Below, piece by piece: positions 8,791-17,682 of a stretch of 64,000 nt of DNA (position 1 is the stretch's first letter; the number at the start of each line of letters is the position of its first letter). Below the pieces are notes generated by a model, which saw only the letters and a list, made by a program, of their open reading frames with translations, was not told where the DNA came from and made no database searches. The DNA is from Naasia lichenicola. Its GTDB lineage: Bacteria; Actinomycetota; Actinomycetes; Actinomycetales; Microbacteriaceae. The stretch is taken from assembly GCF_004801885.1 (NCBI RefSeq), contig NZ_SSSM01000004.1, positions 434,001 to 498,000 of the forward strand. Reading direction: 5' to 3'. A program made the position numbers and the translations under genes.

Positions 8791-8863
8791 CAGGGCGGAC
8801 AGGACTTGAACCTGCAACCTGCGGTTTTGGAGACCGCTGCTCTACCAATTGAGCCACCGCCCT
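8791..8863 (-). tRNA. tRNA-Trp (CCA anticodon)
   Basis: On the minus strand the acceptor arm AGGGCGG pairs with CCGCCCT. A D-arm GCTC/GAGC, an anticodon arm GCGGT-CTCCAAA-ACCGC with anticodon CCA, and a T-arm GCAGG-TTCAAGT-CCTGT follow, with discriminator G. The full cloverleaf is 73 nt without encoded CCA. tRNA-Trp directly upstream of secE is the usual actinobacterial order. Confidence 0.97.
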
Positions 8864-9030
8864 ATGAAGGAATTCGCATGGCTTCGCCACGGGCTCGATG
8901 GCCTGTGAGAGTGGAACAGTTCCGCCGATGGGCGTGGCAAAGCCTGGCTTCTTCCAACCAGTACCGGAAAGCTTAGCATCGACCGCCGTCCCCCGGCATT
9001 GTGGGACCGCGACGCGCGGAGCCCCGAAGC

Positions 9031-9036
9031 TAAGCT
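9031..9036 (+). promoter_or_regulatory. Leaderless -10 box of the aminotransferase gene
   Basis: TAAGCT ends seven bases before the ATG at 9044; GAAGG between them is a weak site. The geometry matches the other leaderless starts in this window. Confidence 0.5.
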
Positions 9037-9043
9037 GAAGGCC

Positions 9044-10300
9044 ATGCCCACCAGCACCACGCCCGCCGCCGCGCCCGCCCCCGTCCTGCCCCGACTCTCG
9101 CCGCGGATCGCCGCGATCAGCGAGTCGGCGACGCTCAAGGTGGACAGCAAGGCGAAGGCGCTGCAGGCGCAGGGGCGCCCCGTCATCAGCTACGCGGCCG
9201 GCGAGCCCGACTTCGCCACTCCTCGACACATCGTCGAGGCTGCGGCGGCAGCCGTGCAGGACCCCAAGAACTACCGATACACCGCGGCCGTCGGCCTGCC
9301 CGACCTACGCGAGGCGATCGCGGCCAAGACCTTGCGCGACAGCGGCCTCGAGGTGTCCCCCTCGCAGATCATCGTCACCAACGGCGGCAAGCAGGGCGTC
9401 TACCAGGCCTTCGCCACCATCGTCGGAGAGGGCGACGAGGTGCTGCTGCCCGCGCCGTACTGGACCACCTACCCCGAGGTGGTGAAGCTGGCAGGCGGCG
9501 TGCCCGTCGAGGTCTTCGCCGGAGCCGACCAGGACTACCTCGTCACCGTCGAGCAACTGGAGGCCGCACGCACGCCGCGCACCAAGGTGCTGCTGTTCGT
9601 GTCGCCCTCGAACCCGACCGGATCCGTCTACTCGAGGGAGCAGACCACGGCGATCGGCGAGTGGGCCGAAGCGAACGGACTCTGGGTCATCACCGACGAG
9701 ATCTACCAGAACCTCGTCTACCCCGACGGACTCGCGGCCGGCGAGATCCCCAAGGCCGCGCTCTCGATCGTCGAGGCCGTCCCCGCCCTGGCCGACCGGA
9801 CGATCCTCGTCAACGGGGTCGCGAAGTCCTACGCGATGACCGGATGGCGTCTGGGCTGGATGATCGGCCCGGCCGATGCGATCAAGGGCGCCGCGAACCT
9901 GCAGAGCCACCTCACCTCCAACGTCTCGAACATCTCGCAGCGCGCGGCGATCGAGGCGCTCAACGGCCCCCAGGACGAGGTCGAGCAGATGCGTCAGGCG
10001 TTCGACCGCCGTCGCAGGCTGATCACCGCGGAGCTGAACAAGATCGAGGGAATCGTCACGCCGCTGCCCGAAGGCGCCTTCTACGTCTACCCGGACGTGT
10101 CGGGGCTGCTCGGCCGCACCTGGGGTGGGGTCACGCCGACCACCTCGCTCGAGCTGGCCGACCTGATCCTCGACCAGGCCGAGGTCGCAGCCGTTCCGGG
10201 CGAGGCGTTCGGCCCGAGCGGCTACCTCCGCTTCTCCTACGCTCTCGGCGACGACGCCCTGCTCGAAGGCATCCAGCGCCTCCAGCGCCTCTTCGCCTGA
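9044..10300 (+). CDS. Pyridoxal-phosphate aminotransferase class I/II (aspartate aminotransferase-like)
   Basis: 418 aa from MPTSTTP. The fold-type I features are complete: the N-terminal [14 protein letters not shown], the substrate-side motif [11 protein letters not shown] around residue 190, the cofactor Asp in ITDEIYQ and the Schiff-base Lys261 in [14 protein letters not shown]. This is the subgroup Ib aspartate aminotransferase pattern, interconverting aspartate and 2-oxoglutarate with oxaloacetate and glutamate. The ATG has TAAGCT seven bases upstream, and the messenger is likely leaderless. It is divergent from tRNA-Trp and ends in a family A palindrome. Confidence 0.93.
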   Translation: MPTSTTPAAAPAPVLPRLSPRIAAISESATLKVDSKAKALQAQGRPVISYAAGEPDFATPRHIVEAAAAAVQDPKNYRYTAAVGLPDLREAIAAKTLRDSGLEVSPSQIIVTNGGKQGVYQAFATIVGEGDEVLLPAPYWTTYPEVVKLAGGVPVEVFAGADQDYLVTVEQLEAARTPRTKVLLFVSPSNPTGSVYSREQTTAIGEWAEANGLWVITDEIYQNLVYPDGLAAGEIPKAALSIVEAVPALADRTILVNGVAKSYAMTGWRLGWMIGPADAIKGAANLQSHLTSNVSNISQRAAIEALNGPQDEVEQMRQAFDRRRRLITAELNKIEGIVTPLPEGAFYVYPDVSGLLGRTWGGVTPTTSLELADLILDQAEVAAVPGEAFGPSGYLRFSYALGDDALLEGIQRLQRLFA

Positions 10301-10313
10301 CCCCTCCTTCTCT

Positions 10314-10361
10314 CCTACGTTCCGGCGCCATGTGCTCGAAATTCCGTGCACATGAGTCCGG
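10314..10361. repeat. Family A repeat, copy 2 (left flank of kynU)
   Basis: The first 32 bp (10314-10345) recur exactly, in inverted orientation, at 11645-11676 on the other side of kynU. The element is itself palindromic in the middle (CATGTGCTCG against CGTGCACATG). It may serve as the terminator of the aminotransferase gene. Confidence 0.85.
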
Positions 10362-10399
10362 TTCGTGCACATGAACGCCTCCTCAGGAGGATGACCGGC

Positions 10400-11587
10400 A
10401 TGCAGTCCAACACCCTGGACGCGGCAGATCCGCTCGCCGCCTTCCGCGCGCGGTTCATCGAGGCACCTGATGTCGTCGCCTACCTCGACGGCAACTCGCT
10501 CGGTCGCCCGCTGCAGGTGAGCATCGACGCCCTCACGGAGGGGGCGACGACCGCATGGGCGCAGCGCCTGATCCGCAGCTGGGATGACGGCTGGATCGAG
10601 CTGCCCGTCACCCTCGGCGATCGGATCGCCGAGGCCGCGCTTGGCGCCGCGCCCGGCCAGACGGTGGTCGGCGACTCCACGACCGTCCTGCTCTACAAGC
10701 AGGTGCGCGCCGCCCTCGCCCTGCGCCCCGACCGGGACGAGCTGATCGTGGCCGTCGACGACTTCCCGACCGATCGCTACGTGCTGGAGGGCATCGCGGC
10801 AGAGCGCGGCGCGACCCTGCGCTGGATCCCTAGCGGCGACGTCAGCCCGGATGCCGTCGCCGCTCTGCTCGGCACGCGCACGGCCGTTGTCGTGCTCTCG
10901 CACATCGCCTACCGGTCCGGCGCGATCGCCGACGTGCCGGCCATCACGGCTCTCGCCCACGACGTCGGCGCCCTGGTGATCTGGGACCTCTCGCACAGCG
11001 TGGGCGCATTCCCCATCCAGCTCGACGAGTGGGATGTCGACCTCGCCGTCGGCTGCTCCTACAAGTACCTCTGCGGTGGTCCCGGAGCTCCCGCCTTCGC
11101 CTACGTCGCATCCCGACACCTGGACGAGATCCGCCAGCCGATCCAGGGCTGGCTCGGCGGAGCGGAGCCGTTCGCGATGGGACCGGGCTATCGGCCCGGC
11201 CCCGGCATCCGCCGGATGCTGAGCGGCACGCCCCCGATCCTGTCGCTGCTCGCGCTCGGCCCGGCGGTCGACACCGTCGCGGAGGCGGGGATCGAGCGGA
11301 TCCGCGAGAAGTCCATCGCGCTCACCGAGCACGCCATCGGGCTGGCCGACGAGCTCCTGCCCGACGCGATCCTTGCCACGCCGCGCGATGCTCGCCGCCG
11401 CGGCGGTCACGTGACCCTCGATCACCCCGACTTCGAGGCGATCATGCCGAAGCTGTGGGAGCGAGGCGTGATCCCGGACTTCCGCCGGCCCACCGGGATC
11501 CGTCTCGGTCTGTCGCCGTTGTCGACCTCGTTCGCCGAGGTCGAGTCGGGCATCCGTGCGATCGCGGAGGAGCTCTCGGAGGTCTGA
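10400..11587 (+). CDS. kynU: Kynureninase
   Basis: 395 aa from the ATG nine bases after AGGAGG. It has the kynureninase pattern: VAYLDGNSLGRP near residue 27, a conserved DDFPTDRYVLEG around 120-131, cofactor Asp196 and His199 in IWDLSHSVGAF, and the PLP Lys222 in YKYLCGGPGAP. It cleaves kynurenine to anthranilate and alanine in tryptophan degradation. No other kynurenine-pathway gene (2,3-dioxygenase, formamidase) is adjacent, so this could be a salvage enzyme or the rest may be elsewhere. The gene is flanked by a perfect inverted pair of family A repeats. Confidence 0.92.
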   Translation: MQSNTLDAADPLAAFRARFIEAPDVVAYLDGNSLGRPLQVSIDALTEGATTAWAQRLIRSWDDGWIELPVTLGDRIAEAALGAAPGQTVVGDSTTVLLYKQVRAALALRPDRDELIVAVDDFPTDRYVLEGIAAERGATLRWIPSGDVSPDAVAALLGTRTAVVVLSHIAYRSGAIADVPAITALAHDVGALVIWDLSHSVGAFPIQLDEWDVDLAVGCSYKYLCGGPGAPAFAYVASRHLDEIRQPIQGWLGGAEPFAMGPGYRPGPGIRRMLSGTPPILSLLALGPAVDTVAEAGIERIREKSIALTEHAIGLADELLPDAILATPRDARRRGGHVTLDHPDFEAIMPKLWERGVIPDFRRPTGIRLGLSPLSTSFAEVESGIRAIAEELSEV

Positions 11588-11621
11588 GGGCGACGCTCGG
11601 AGCGCACCCGCCGACCACGGG

Positions 11622-11676
11622 CACGAAACCGGCATCAGGTGCAGGGAATTTCGAGCACATGGCGCCGGAACGTAGG
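11622..11676. repeat. Family A repeat, copy 3 (right flank of kynU)
   Basis: Inverted relative to the copy at 10314. The segment 11645-11676 is the exact reverse complement of 10314-10345 (32 of 32 bases). The half nearer kynU is more degenerate (CACGAAACCGGCATCAGGTG). It begins 34 bp after the kynU stop codon and may act as its terminator. Confidence 0.85.
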
Positions 11677-11752
11677 TATCCACCGGTCGGTGGATGGGGG
11701 CTCACCCGGATGAACGCTGGTTCTTCGCGCCCCGTGCGGCGAGAGTTGCAGC

Positions 11753-12706
11753 GTGAACAACATCGCCCTCCCGGACGCGGTCGTCAGCGTCCGCGATCTC
11801 GCCAAGCGCTACGGAGCGTTCGAAGCCCTCCGCGGCGTCTCCTTCGACATCCACCGCGGCGAGACCTTCGCGCTGCTCGGTCCCAACGGCGCCGGCAAGT
11901 CGACCACGATCGAGATCCTCGAGGGCTACCGCGACCGCAGCTCCGGCGCCGCCTCCGTGCTCGGCACGGATCCGCAGTCGGGCGGGCTCGAGTGGAAGTC
12001 CCGGCTCGGGATCGTGCTGCAGAGCACCGGCGAGCAGGGCGACGTCACCGTGCGCGACCAGCTGGCGCACTTCGCGTCCCTCTATCCGAACCCCCGTGGA
12101 GTCGATGAGACGATCGCCGCGGTCGGCCTCGCCGACAAGGCGCGCACCCGCATCCGTGCGCTGTCGGGCGGTCAGCGCCGCCGCGTCGACGTGGCTCTCG
12201 GCATCATCGGACGCCCCGAGCTGCTCTTCCTCGACGAGCCGACCACCGGCTTCGACCCCGAGGCCCGTCAGCAGTTCTGGTCGCTCGTGCATCAGCTCAA
12301 GGCGGAGGGCACCACCATCCTGCTCACGACCCACTACCTGGACGAGGCCGCCCAGCTCAGCGACCGCGCGGCCGTCATCGCGGGCGGCGAGCTCGTGGCC
12401 ATCGGAGCCATCGATGAGATCGGCGGCGCCGAGGCCCGCGTGCCTCTCGTTCGATGGACGGAAGGCGGCACCCGTCATACGGAGCGCACGCGTACCCCGG
12501 CCGGCACGGTCGCCTCGCTGAGCGCCCGCCTCGGCGCGGAGCCGACCGATCTCGAGATCTACCGGCCGAGCCTCGAGGACATCTACCTCGATCTTGTCCG
12601 GGAGAACGCCGAAGCGGCTGCCGCCGAGATCGACGCCGACGGTCCCACCAGTCCGACCACCCGCCCGTCCGCAACGGACCCCATCACGGAAGGCGCATCC
12701 GCATGA
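11753..12706 (+). CDS. ABC transporter ATP-binding protein, DrrA/CcmA type
   Basis: 317 aa, GTG start. Walker A is GPNGAGKST near residues 43-51, signature LSGGQRRR at about 139-146, Walker B LLFLDEPTTG just after, and switch His in TTHYLDEA. The C-terminal about 90 residues form the extension common in DrrA-like ATPases. It overlaps the downstream permease by four bases (ATGA), which indicates translational coupling. Together they make a two-gene ABC-2 exporter. The two-component system that follows may control it. Confidence 0.93.
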   Translation: MNNIALPDAVVSVRDLAKRYGAFEALRGVSFDIHRGETFALLGPNGAGKSTTIEILEGYRDRSSGAASVLGTDPQSGGLEWKSRLGIVLQSTGEQGDVTVRDQLAHFASLYPNPRGVDETIAAVGLADKARTRIRALSGGQRRRVDVALGIIGRPELLFLDEPTTGFDPEARQQFWSLVHQLKAEGTTILLTTHYLDEAAQLSDRAAVIAGGELVAIGAIDEIGGAEARVPLVRWTEGGTRHTERTRTPAGTVASLSARLGAEPTDLEIYRPSLEDIYLDLVRENAEAAAAEIDADGPTSPTTRPSATDPITEGASA

Positions 12707-13572
12707 CCGCACTCGCCCCCGCCGCGTCACCGGCGCGGACTCCGCTCGGCAGCTCGATCGCCCGCACTCTGCGGCTGGGCGTGCTCCGGGCCGGCTACGA
12801 GATCCGCGTCTACTTCCGGCAGGCGGACGCGATCTTCTTCACCTTCCTCTTCCCCGTGCTGCTGTTCGGCATCTTCTCGGTGGCCTTCAGCGGCCAGGGC
12901 AACATCGGCACGGCGCCCGATGGCTCGGGCGGGATCAGCCAGGGCGCCTACTACCTGCCCGGCATGGCCGCCGCGGGCATCCTGCTCTCCGGAGTGCAGA
13001 ACCTCGGCGTCGACATCGCCAACGAGCGCAGCGACGGCACGCTCAAGCGCCTCGCCGGCACCCCCCTGCCTGTGGTGTCGTACTTCCTCGGCAAGATGGG
13101 CCAGGTCCTCGTCACCGGCATCCTGCAGCTCGCCCTGCTGATCGTCATCGCACGAGTGGCCTTCGGCGTGGAGCTCCCCACCGATCCCGCCAAGTGGCTC
13201 ACCTTCGCCTGGGTGTTCCTGCTGGGCATCGGCACGTCTGCCGTGCTCGGCATCGCCATCTCCCGGCTGCCCCGTCGCGGAAAGAGCGCGACCGCGGTGA
13301 TCATCCCGATCGTCCTGGTCCTGCAGTTCATCTCGGGCGTCTACCTCTCGTTCACGATGCTGCCCGTCTGGCTGCAGGACGTCGCGAACGTCTTCCCGCT
13401 CGCCTGGCTCGCGAAGGGCATGCGCTCGGTCTTCCTGCCGGAGTCGTTCGCCTCGGCGGAGGCCGGCGGTGCGTGGCAGCTCGGAACGGTGGCCGTCGTC
13501 CTGCTGCTCTGGCTGGTCGTGGGTATCGTCGTGAGCCGATTCACCTTCCGGTGGATCCGGAAGGACAGCTGA
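12703..13572 (+). CDS. ABC-2 type transporter permease, DrrB type
   Basis: 289 aa. Six hydrophobic segments are visible, beginning with IFFTFLFPVLLFGIFSVAF near residue 45. The ABC-2 motif region is LGVDIANERSDGTLKRLAGTPLPVVSYFLGK. It pairs with the overlapping ATPase upstream as an exporter of lipids or hydrophobic drugs; the substrate is unknown. The histidine kinase gene starts only four bases after its stop codon, so one operon of four genes (ATPase, permease, kinase, regulator) is likely. Confidence 0.92.
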   Translation: MTALAPAASPARTPLGSSIARTLRLGVLRAGYEIRVYFRQADAIFFTFLFPVLLFGIFSVAFSGQGNIGTAPDGSGGISQGAYYLPGMAAAGILLSGVQNLGVDIANERSDGTLKRLAGTPLPVVSYFLGKMGQVLVTGILQLALLIVIARVAFGVELPTDPAKWLTFAWVFLLGIGTSAVLGIAISRLPRRGKSATAVIIPIVLVLQFISGVYLSFTMLPVWLQDVANVFPLAWLAKGMRSVFLPESFASAEAGGAWQLGTVAVVLLLWLVVGIVVSRFTFRWIRKDS

Positions 13573-13576
13573 CCCG

Positions 13577-15004
13577 ATGACGAAGGGCGAGGGAACCGCG
13601 TCCGGATCTGCGCGCGCCACAGGCGCAGGCACAGGCGCAGGCACAGGCGCAGCTGCGTCGAGCGCCGCCCCCAGCGAGTGGCATCGGCGCGCGCTGCCGT
13701 GGTGGCACCTCGCCTTCGGCCTCGGCCCTGCGGCCACCCTGGGATTCTGCGCGGTGTTGGCGGACGACGACGCCGTCCCTCTGGCAGCCGTCGCTCTGCT
13801 GTCGATGACCGTGCTCTGGTTCGCCTTCGGCCGGCTGTCCTTCGGCAGCCGCACCGCGCGGATGGTGTTCCTGCCGCTGCTGATCCTGGCTCTCACCGTG
13901 GCCATCGCCGCCGCACCGAACGCCGCCGTGATCCAGTGCCTGGTGTTCCCCTTCATCTGGGTCTCGATCGACGGCCTCCGCTCGGCGCTGATCGGCAACG
14001 CCTTCGTCGCGATAGGCGCGTTCGTCGGCTTCTCCGTGGCCCAGCGGGGAACCGAGTACGGCTACGCCACCGCCGCCGCCATCTCCCTCGTCTCGGTCGC
14101 ATTCAGCGTGCTGATGGGTCTCTGGATCACCCGGATCACCGTCTGGGGCCACGAGCGCGGGCGCCTGCTGGAGGAGCTGACCGATGCGCAGGCCGAGCTC
14201 GCCGCCGCGAACCGCGAGCAGGGCATCGCCTCGGAGCGGGAACGGCTGGCGCGCGAGCTGCACGACACGATCGCGCAGAGCCTCACCGGGCTCGTCATGG
14301 TCGCCCAGCGGGCGAGCGCCGCGCGCAACCTGGACCCCGCGGTCCGCGCGGACCTCGAGCTGATCGAGTCGATCGGCCGCGAGACCCTCGGCGAGACCCG
14401 TGCACTCGTCGCCTCGTCGGCCAGCGTCCGAGTCGAGGGCGGCCTGGCCGCCGCCGCCTCCCGACTCTCGGCACGGTATCGCCGCGAGACCGGGATCGAC
14501 GTCGACCTCGACATCCGCGCGGCTCCATCCGAGCTGGACCGGGAGCTCGAGGTGGTCGTGCTGCGCTGCATGCAGGAGGCCCTGGCCAACGTCCGCAAGC
14601 ACGCCGCCGCATCCCATGTCGTCGTGCGCATCGATGCCGACACCGAGACGCTCGTCGTCGAGGTCCTCGACGACGGAGTCGGCATCTCTGTGGCCGACGC
14701 CGAGACCGCCGGCGGCTTCGGTCTCAGCGGCATGCGCGAGCGGCTCGCCCTGGTCGGCGGCCAGGTGACCGTCGCTCCGCGCAGCACCGGCGGCACGTCG
14801 CTGCGCGCGACGATCCCGCTCGTCAGACCTTCGGCGCCGAACGGGGCTGCGGCCGACGGGGCAGCGGGCGACAGGACGGCCGCCGACAGGACAGCAGCGA
14901 ACGCGGCAGCGGTTCAGGTGTCGGAGAGGCGTGCCCGAGCGGAGACCCAGCGCGAAGTGACTCCCGCATCGGATCCGGCCAGTCGGTCGGAGGTGGACGC
15001 ATGA
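13577..15004 (+). CDS. Two-component sensor histidine kinase, NarL/LiaS-like (HisKA_3)
   Basis: 475 aa. An N-terminal low-complexity stretch (TGAG repeats, residues 15-24) precedes about six membrane segments up to residue 185. A coiled segment leads into HisKA_3 with the phosphoacceptor His229 in ERLARELHDTIAQSL, and then a HATPase_c domain (DDGVGISVADAETAGGFGLSGMRERL). A 50-residue Ala/Arg-rich tail follows that is unlikely to be structured. It overlaps the response regulator by four bases. In this family the membrane part commonly senses envelope stress, and the linked ABC exporter is the likely target. Confidence 0.93.
   Translation: MTKGEGTASGSARATGAGTGAGTGAAASSAAPSEWHRRALPWWHLAFGLGPAATLGFCAVLADDDAVPLAAVALLSMTVLWFAFGRLSFGSRTARMVFLPLLILALTVAIAAAPNAAVIQCLVFPFIWVSIDGLRSALIGNAFVAIGAFVGFSVAQRGTEYGYATAAAISLVSVAFSVLMGLWITRITVWGHERGRLLEELTDAQAELAAANREQGIASERERLARELHDTIAQSLTGLVMVAQRASAARNLDPAVRADLELIESIGRETLGETRALVASSASVRVEGGLAAAASRLSARYRRETGIDVDLDIRAAPSELDRELEVVVLRCMQEALANVRKHAAASHVVVRIDADTETLVVEVLDDGVGISVADAETAGGFGLSGMRERLALVGGQVTVAPRSTGGTSLRATIPLVRPSAPNGAAADGAAGDRTAADRTAANAAAVQVSERRARAETQREVTPASDPASRSEVDA
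13619..13654. repeat. 12-bp tandem repeat inside the histidine kinase gene
   Basis: ACAGGCGCAGGC occurs twice and then with two changed bases at the end (13619-13630, 13631-13642, 13643-13654). It encodes a TGAG repeat at the kinase N-terminus. The unit is a multiple of three, so copy-number change would keep the frame. Confidence 0.8.
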
Positions 15005-15630
15005 CGATCCGCGCCCTGGTGGTCGACGACCACCCGATCGTCCGAGGCGGGATCGTCGCCCTGCTGTCCTGCGACCCCGAGATCGAGGTGGTCGGCGAGG
15101 CAGCCGACGGGCTCAGCGCCGTCCGGCTCGCCGCAGAGCTCTCCCCCGACATCGTGCTGATGGACCTTCAGATGCCCGGCCTCGACGGGGCCGCGGCCAC
15201 GGAGCGCATCCTCAGCGCCGATCCCGGCATCCGCGTGCTGGTGCTGACCACCTACGAGTCGGACGATCAGATCCTCGATGCGATCGGCGCGGGCGCGAGC
15301 GGCTACCTCCTCAAGGCGGCGCCACGCGATGAGATCCTCGCCGGCGTGCACTCGGTGGTCGCCGGCGACACGGCGCTGTCACCCTCGATCGCCAAGACCC
15401 TCGTGGGGCAGGTGCGCAGGCGGAGCGCCGAGCCCGAGGCGTCGCTGACGGCACGGGAGCGCGAGGTGCTGGCACTCGTCGCAGCGGGCAACAGCAATCC
15501 GCAGATCGGCGCCGCGCTCTTCATCGGCGAGGCGACCGTGAAGACGCACCTGCTGCACGTCTTCGAGAAGCTGGGCGTCTCGGATCGCACCCGCGCCGTC
15601 ACCAAGGCGTTGGAGCTCGGCATCCTCTAG
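15001..15630 (+). CDS. Response regulator, NarL/LuxR family
   Basis: 209 aa. The receiver domain has the acidic pair Asp9-Asp10, the phosphoacceptor Asp55 in IVLMDLQMPGLDG, a Thr/Ser switch (LVLTTYESDDQ) and Lys in GYLLKAAPRDEI. The C-terminal GerE helix-turn-helix is LTAREREVLALVAAGNSNPQIGAALFIGEATVKTHL. It is encoded with a 4-bp overlap after the kinase and should be its partner. A cluster of inverted and tandem repeats (15671-15791) follows. Confidence 0.96.
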   Translation: MTIRALVVDDHPIVRGGIVALLSCDPEIEVVGEAADGLSAVRLAAELSPDIVLMDLQMPGLDGAAATERILSADPGIRVLVLTTYESDDQILDAIGAGASGYLLKAAPRDEILAGVHSVVAGDTALSPSIAKTLVGQVRRRSAEPEASLTAREREVLALVAAGNSNPQIGAALFIGEATVKTHLLHVFEKLGVSDRTRAVTKALELGIL

Positions 15631-15670
15631 CCCGAGCGCGCGTGGGGACGTCCCAGACCGGACCGCGGCT

Positions 15671-15791
15671 GTACCGATAAGCGGACTCGCAGCCCATTCT
15701 GGCCGCTTCAGGCCGCTGTGAGGCCTCCAGTCCGCTGATCGGTACACCCACTCCGCTGATCGGTGCGCCCACTCCGCTGATCGGTACGCGA
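15671..15791. repeat. Repeat cluster, family G: inverted pair plus three 21-bp tandem units
   Basis: A 17-bp arm (15671-15687, GTACCGATAAGCGGACT) is inverted at 15729-15745 with one mismatch. The right arm begins a tandem array of three 21-bp units (15729-15749, 15750-15770, 15771-15791) built on CTCCGCTGATCGGT. The cluster fills the gap between convergent operons ending at 15630 and 15812. Confidence 0.85.
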
Positions 15792-15811
15792 GGACCCACC
15801 GAACTTCCCCG

Positions 15812-16585
15812 TCAGGCGTTCTCCTTGCGGAAGGTGCGGGTGCCGACGTACAGGCCCGCAGCGAACAGGACGACTGTCCAGACCGATCCCCAGAGCACGG
15901 CGCTGCTCGCGAAGACGCCGGTGAAGACCTCGCGGACGGCGTTCACGACGTACTTCACCGGGATGAAGTCGCTGGCGATGATCAGCCAGTCGGGCGCCCC
16001 CGACCTCGCGCTGATGGGCAGCAGGATGCCCGCCAGCAGCAGCACCGGCAGGGAGATGCTGTTGAGGATCGGCGCCATCACGTCCTCGCTCTTCACCGTG
16101 AGGGCGAGCGCGTTAGACCCCGCGGAGCAGGCCGCCCCGAGGAGGATGACCAGGAGGAGACCGAACAGCATCCCTCCGATCGATCCGCGGAGCCCGAACA
16201 GGAAGCCGATCGCGATCAGCACGATCCCCTGGACGGCGAGCAGCACGACGTCGCGGAGCACGCGGCCGAGCAGGAGCGCGGTCCGGCTGGCAGGCGTCAC
16301 CCGCTCGGCCTCGATGACGCCGTCCCGCCACTCGGAGATGAGGCCGAAGCCGGCGAACAGCGCACCGAACAGGCCGAGCTGCACGAGGAGCCCGGGCACG
16401 AAGAACGTGTAGGCGTTGTCGGCGCCGATCTGAGCGGCGAGCGGCTCGAGCAGCGGACCGAAGAGGGCCAGGTACAGGATCGGCTGAGTCAATCCGATGA
16501 TGACCCACGCGGGATTGCGGAGGTTCATCCGCATCTGGCGGCGCCAGACGACGAAGGTCTCGTTCCAGAAGCGCATCTCACGCAC
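15812..16585 (-). CDS. ABC-2 type transporter permease, DrrB type
   Basis: 257 aa with six hydrophobic segments; the ABC-2 signature region is FGLISEWRDGVIEAERVTPASRTALLLGRVLRD. The ATPase gene upstream overlaps its start by eight bases, so the two are translated together. This is a second DrrAB-like exporter, pointing toward the one at 11753-13572. Both probably move hydrophobic compounds outward; the substrate is not known. Confidence 0.92.
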   Translation of the reverse strand: MREMRFWNETFVVWRRQMRMNLRNPAWVIIGLTQPILYLALFGPLLEPLAAQIGADNAYTFFVPGLLVQLGLFGALFAGFGLISEWRDGVIEAERVTPASRTALLLGRVLRDVVLLAVQGIVLIAIGFLFGLRGSIGGMLFGLLLVILLGAACSAGSNALALTVKSEDVMAPILNSISLPVLLLAGILLPISARSGAPDWLIIASDFIPVKYVVNAVREVFTGVFASSAVLWGSVWTVVLFAAGLYVGTRTFRKENA

Positions 16586-17540
16586 CCTCTCGCAGGGATC
16601 GACCGGTCAGATTGAGGAAGACATCATCGAGGGTGGGGCGGCGGACCTCGACCGCTTCTGGTACGACGCCCTCGGCGTCGAGCGCACGGATCAGCCCCGG
16701 CAGCTCGCGCCCTGCCGTCGGCGTTCGGACCGAGATGACGAGCTGGTCGATCGTCGTGTCACCGAGCGCGGAGAGCACGCGACGGGCCGCCGCAACGTCA
16801 TCTGCGGATCCCACGGTCAGCTCGATCAGGTCGCCCGAGACCTCGCGCTTGAGTGCCTCAGGAGTTCCGCTCGCGACGATCGAGCCATGGTCGATGACCA
16901 GGATCCGATCGCACAGCGCGTCGGCCTCGTCGAGGTAGTGGGTGGTCAGGAAGACGGTGCTGCCGAGCCGCTGACGGAGGTCGGAGATGTGCATCCACAG
17001 GTTGGCGCGCGCCTGCGGATCGAGACCGGTGGTCGGCTCGTCGAGGAACACGAGGGTGGGGTCATGCACCAGCCCCATGGCGATGTCGAGCCGCCTGCGC
17101 TGGCCGCCGGAGAGCGTCTTGGGCGCACGCTCCCACATGCCGTCGAGCTCGAGCTGCTCGAACAGCTCCCTGCCCCGCCTCTCTGCCTGGGCTCGCGGGA
17201 TCCCGTAGAGCAGACCGTGATCGACGACCTCCTCGCCGGCCCGCGCATCGCCCGAGGTGGATCCGCTCTGGGAGACGTAGCCGATGTTGCGCCGCACCTC
17301 GCTGGCCTGAGTGGCGACGTCGAATCCCGCGACCTGGGCCGACCCCGAGGTGGGCTTGAGCAGAGTCGTCAGCATGCGCAGCGTGGTGGTCTTGCCTGCG
17401 CCGTTCGGGCCGAGGAAGCCGACGATCTCGCCTTCGTCGACGTCGAGATCCACGCCGGCGACCGCGATGACCTCGGACCTCTCCCTGCCCCGCTTGGTGG
17501 AGAAGGTGCGCGCCAGCTGGCGGGCGGTTATCACGGACAT
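16578..17540 (-). CDS. ABC transporter ATP-binding protein, daunorubicin-resistance (DrrA) type
   Basis: 320 aa. Walker A GPNGAGKTT is near residue 45, followed by LRMLTTLLKPTSGSAQVAGFD. The signature is LSGGQRRRLDIAMGL and Walker B is LVFLDEPTTGLDPQARANLW. The DrrA C-terminal domain runs from about residue 225 to the end. It starts with ATG at 17540 and is the first gene of the two-gene exporter operon with the permease at 15812. Confidence 0.94.
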   Translation of the reverse strand: MSVITARQLARTFSTKRGRERSEVIAVAGVDLDVDEGEIVGFLGPNGAGKTTTLRMLTTLLKPTSGSAQVAGFDVATQASEVRRNIGYVSQSGSTSGDARAGEEVVDHGLLYGIPRAQAERRGRELFEQLELDGMWERAPKTLSGGQRRRLDIAMGLVHDPTLVFLDEPTTGLDPQARANLWMHISDLRQRLGSTVFLTTHYLDEADALCDRILVIDHGSIVASGTPEALKREVSGDLIELTVGSADDVAAARRVLSALGDTTIDQLVISVRTPTAGRELPGLIRALDAEGVVPEAVEVRRPTLDDVFLNLTGRSLREGA

Positions 17541-17682
17541 CCGGTCTCCGTTCGGTCGCGAGGTGTGAAGCCGTTCCTAACGCATGCCGCGGACATCCGC
17601 TGTCCTATTGCGGAGAGACGACCTGGAAGGCCACGATCCGGCGGCTTCGCACACCCACTCGACCGCCGGGAAGCGCTGGACC

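Noticed and set aside
8312-9229. Upstream part of the nusG frame (to a 652-codon ORF)
   Set aside because: It overlaps secE and the tRNA-Trp gene; the GTG with GGAAGAGA at 8311 is the real start.
9305-11683. A 792-codon frame on the minus strand antisense to the aminotransferase and kynU
   Set aside because: It is composed of a mirror frame of two well-supported plus-strand genes, crosses two palindromes, has no ribosome binding site and no family motif.
15671-15791. CRISPR-like repeats
   Set aside because: Three contiguous 21-bp units without spacers plus an inverted arm are a tandem array, not a CRISPR; no cas gene is near.
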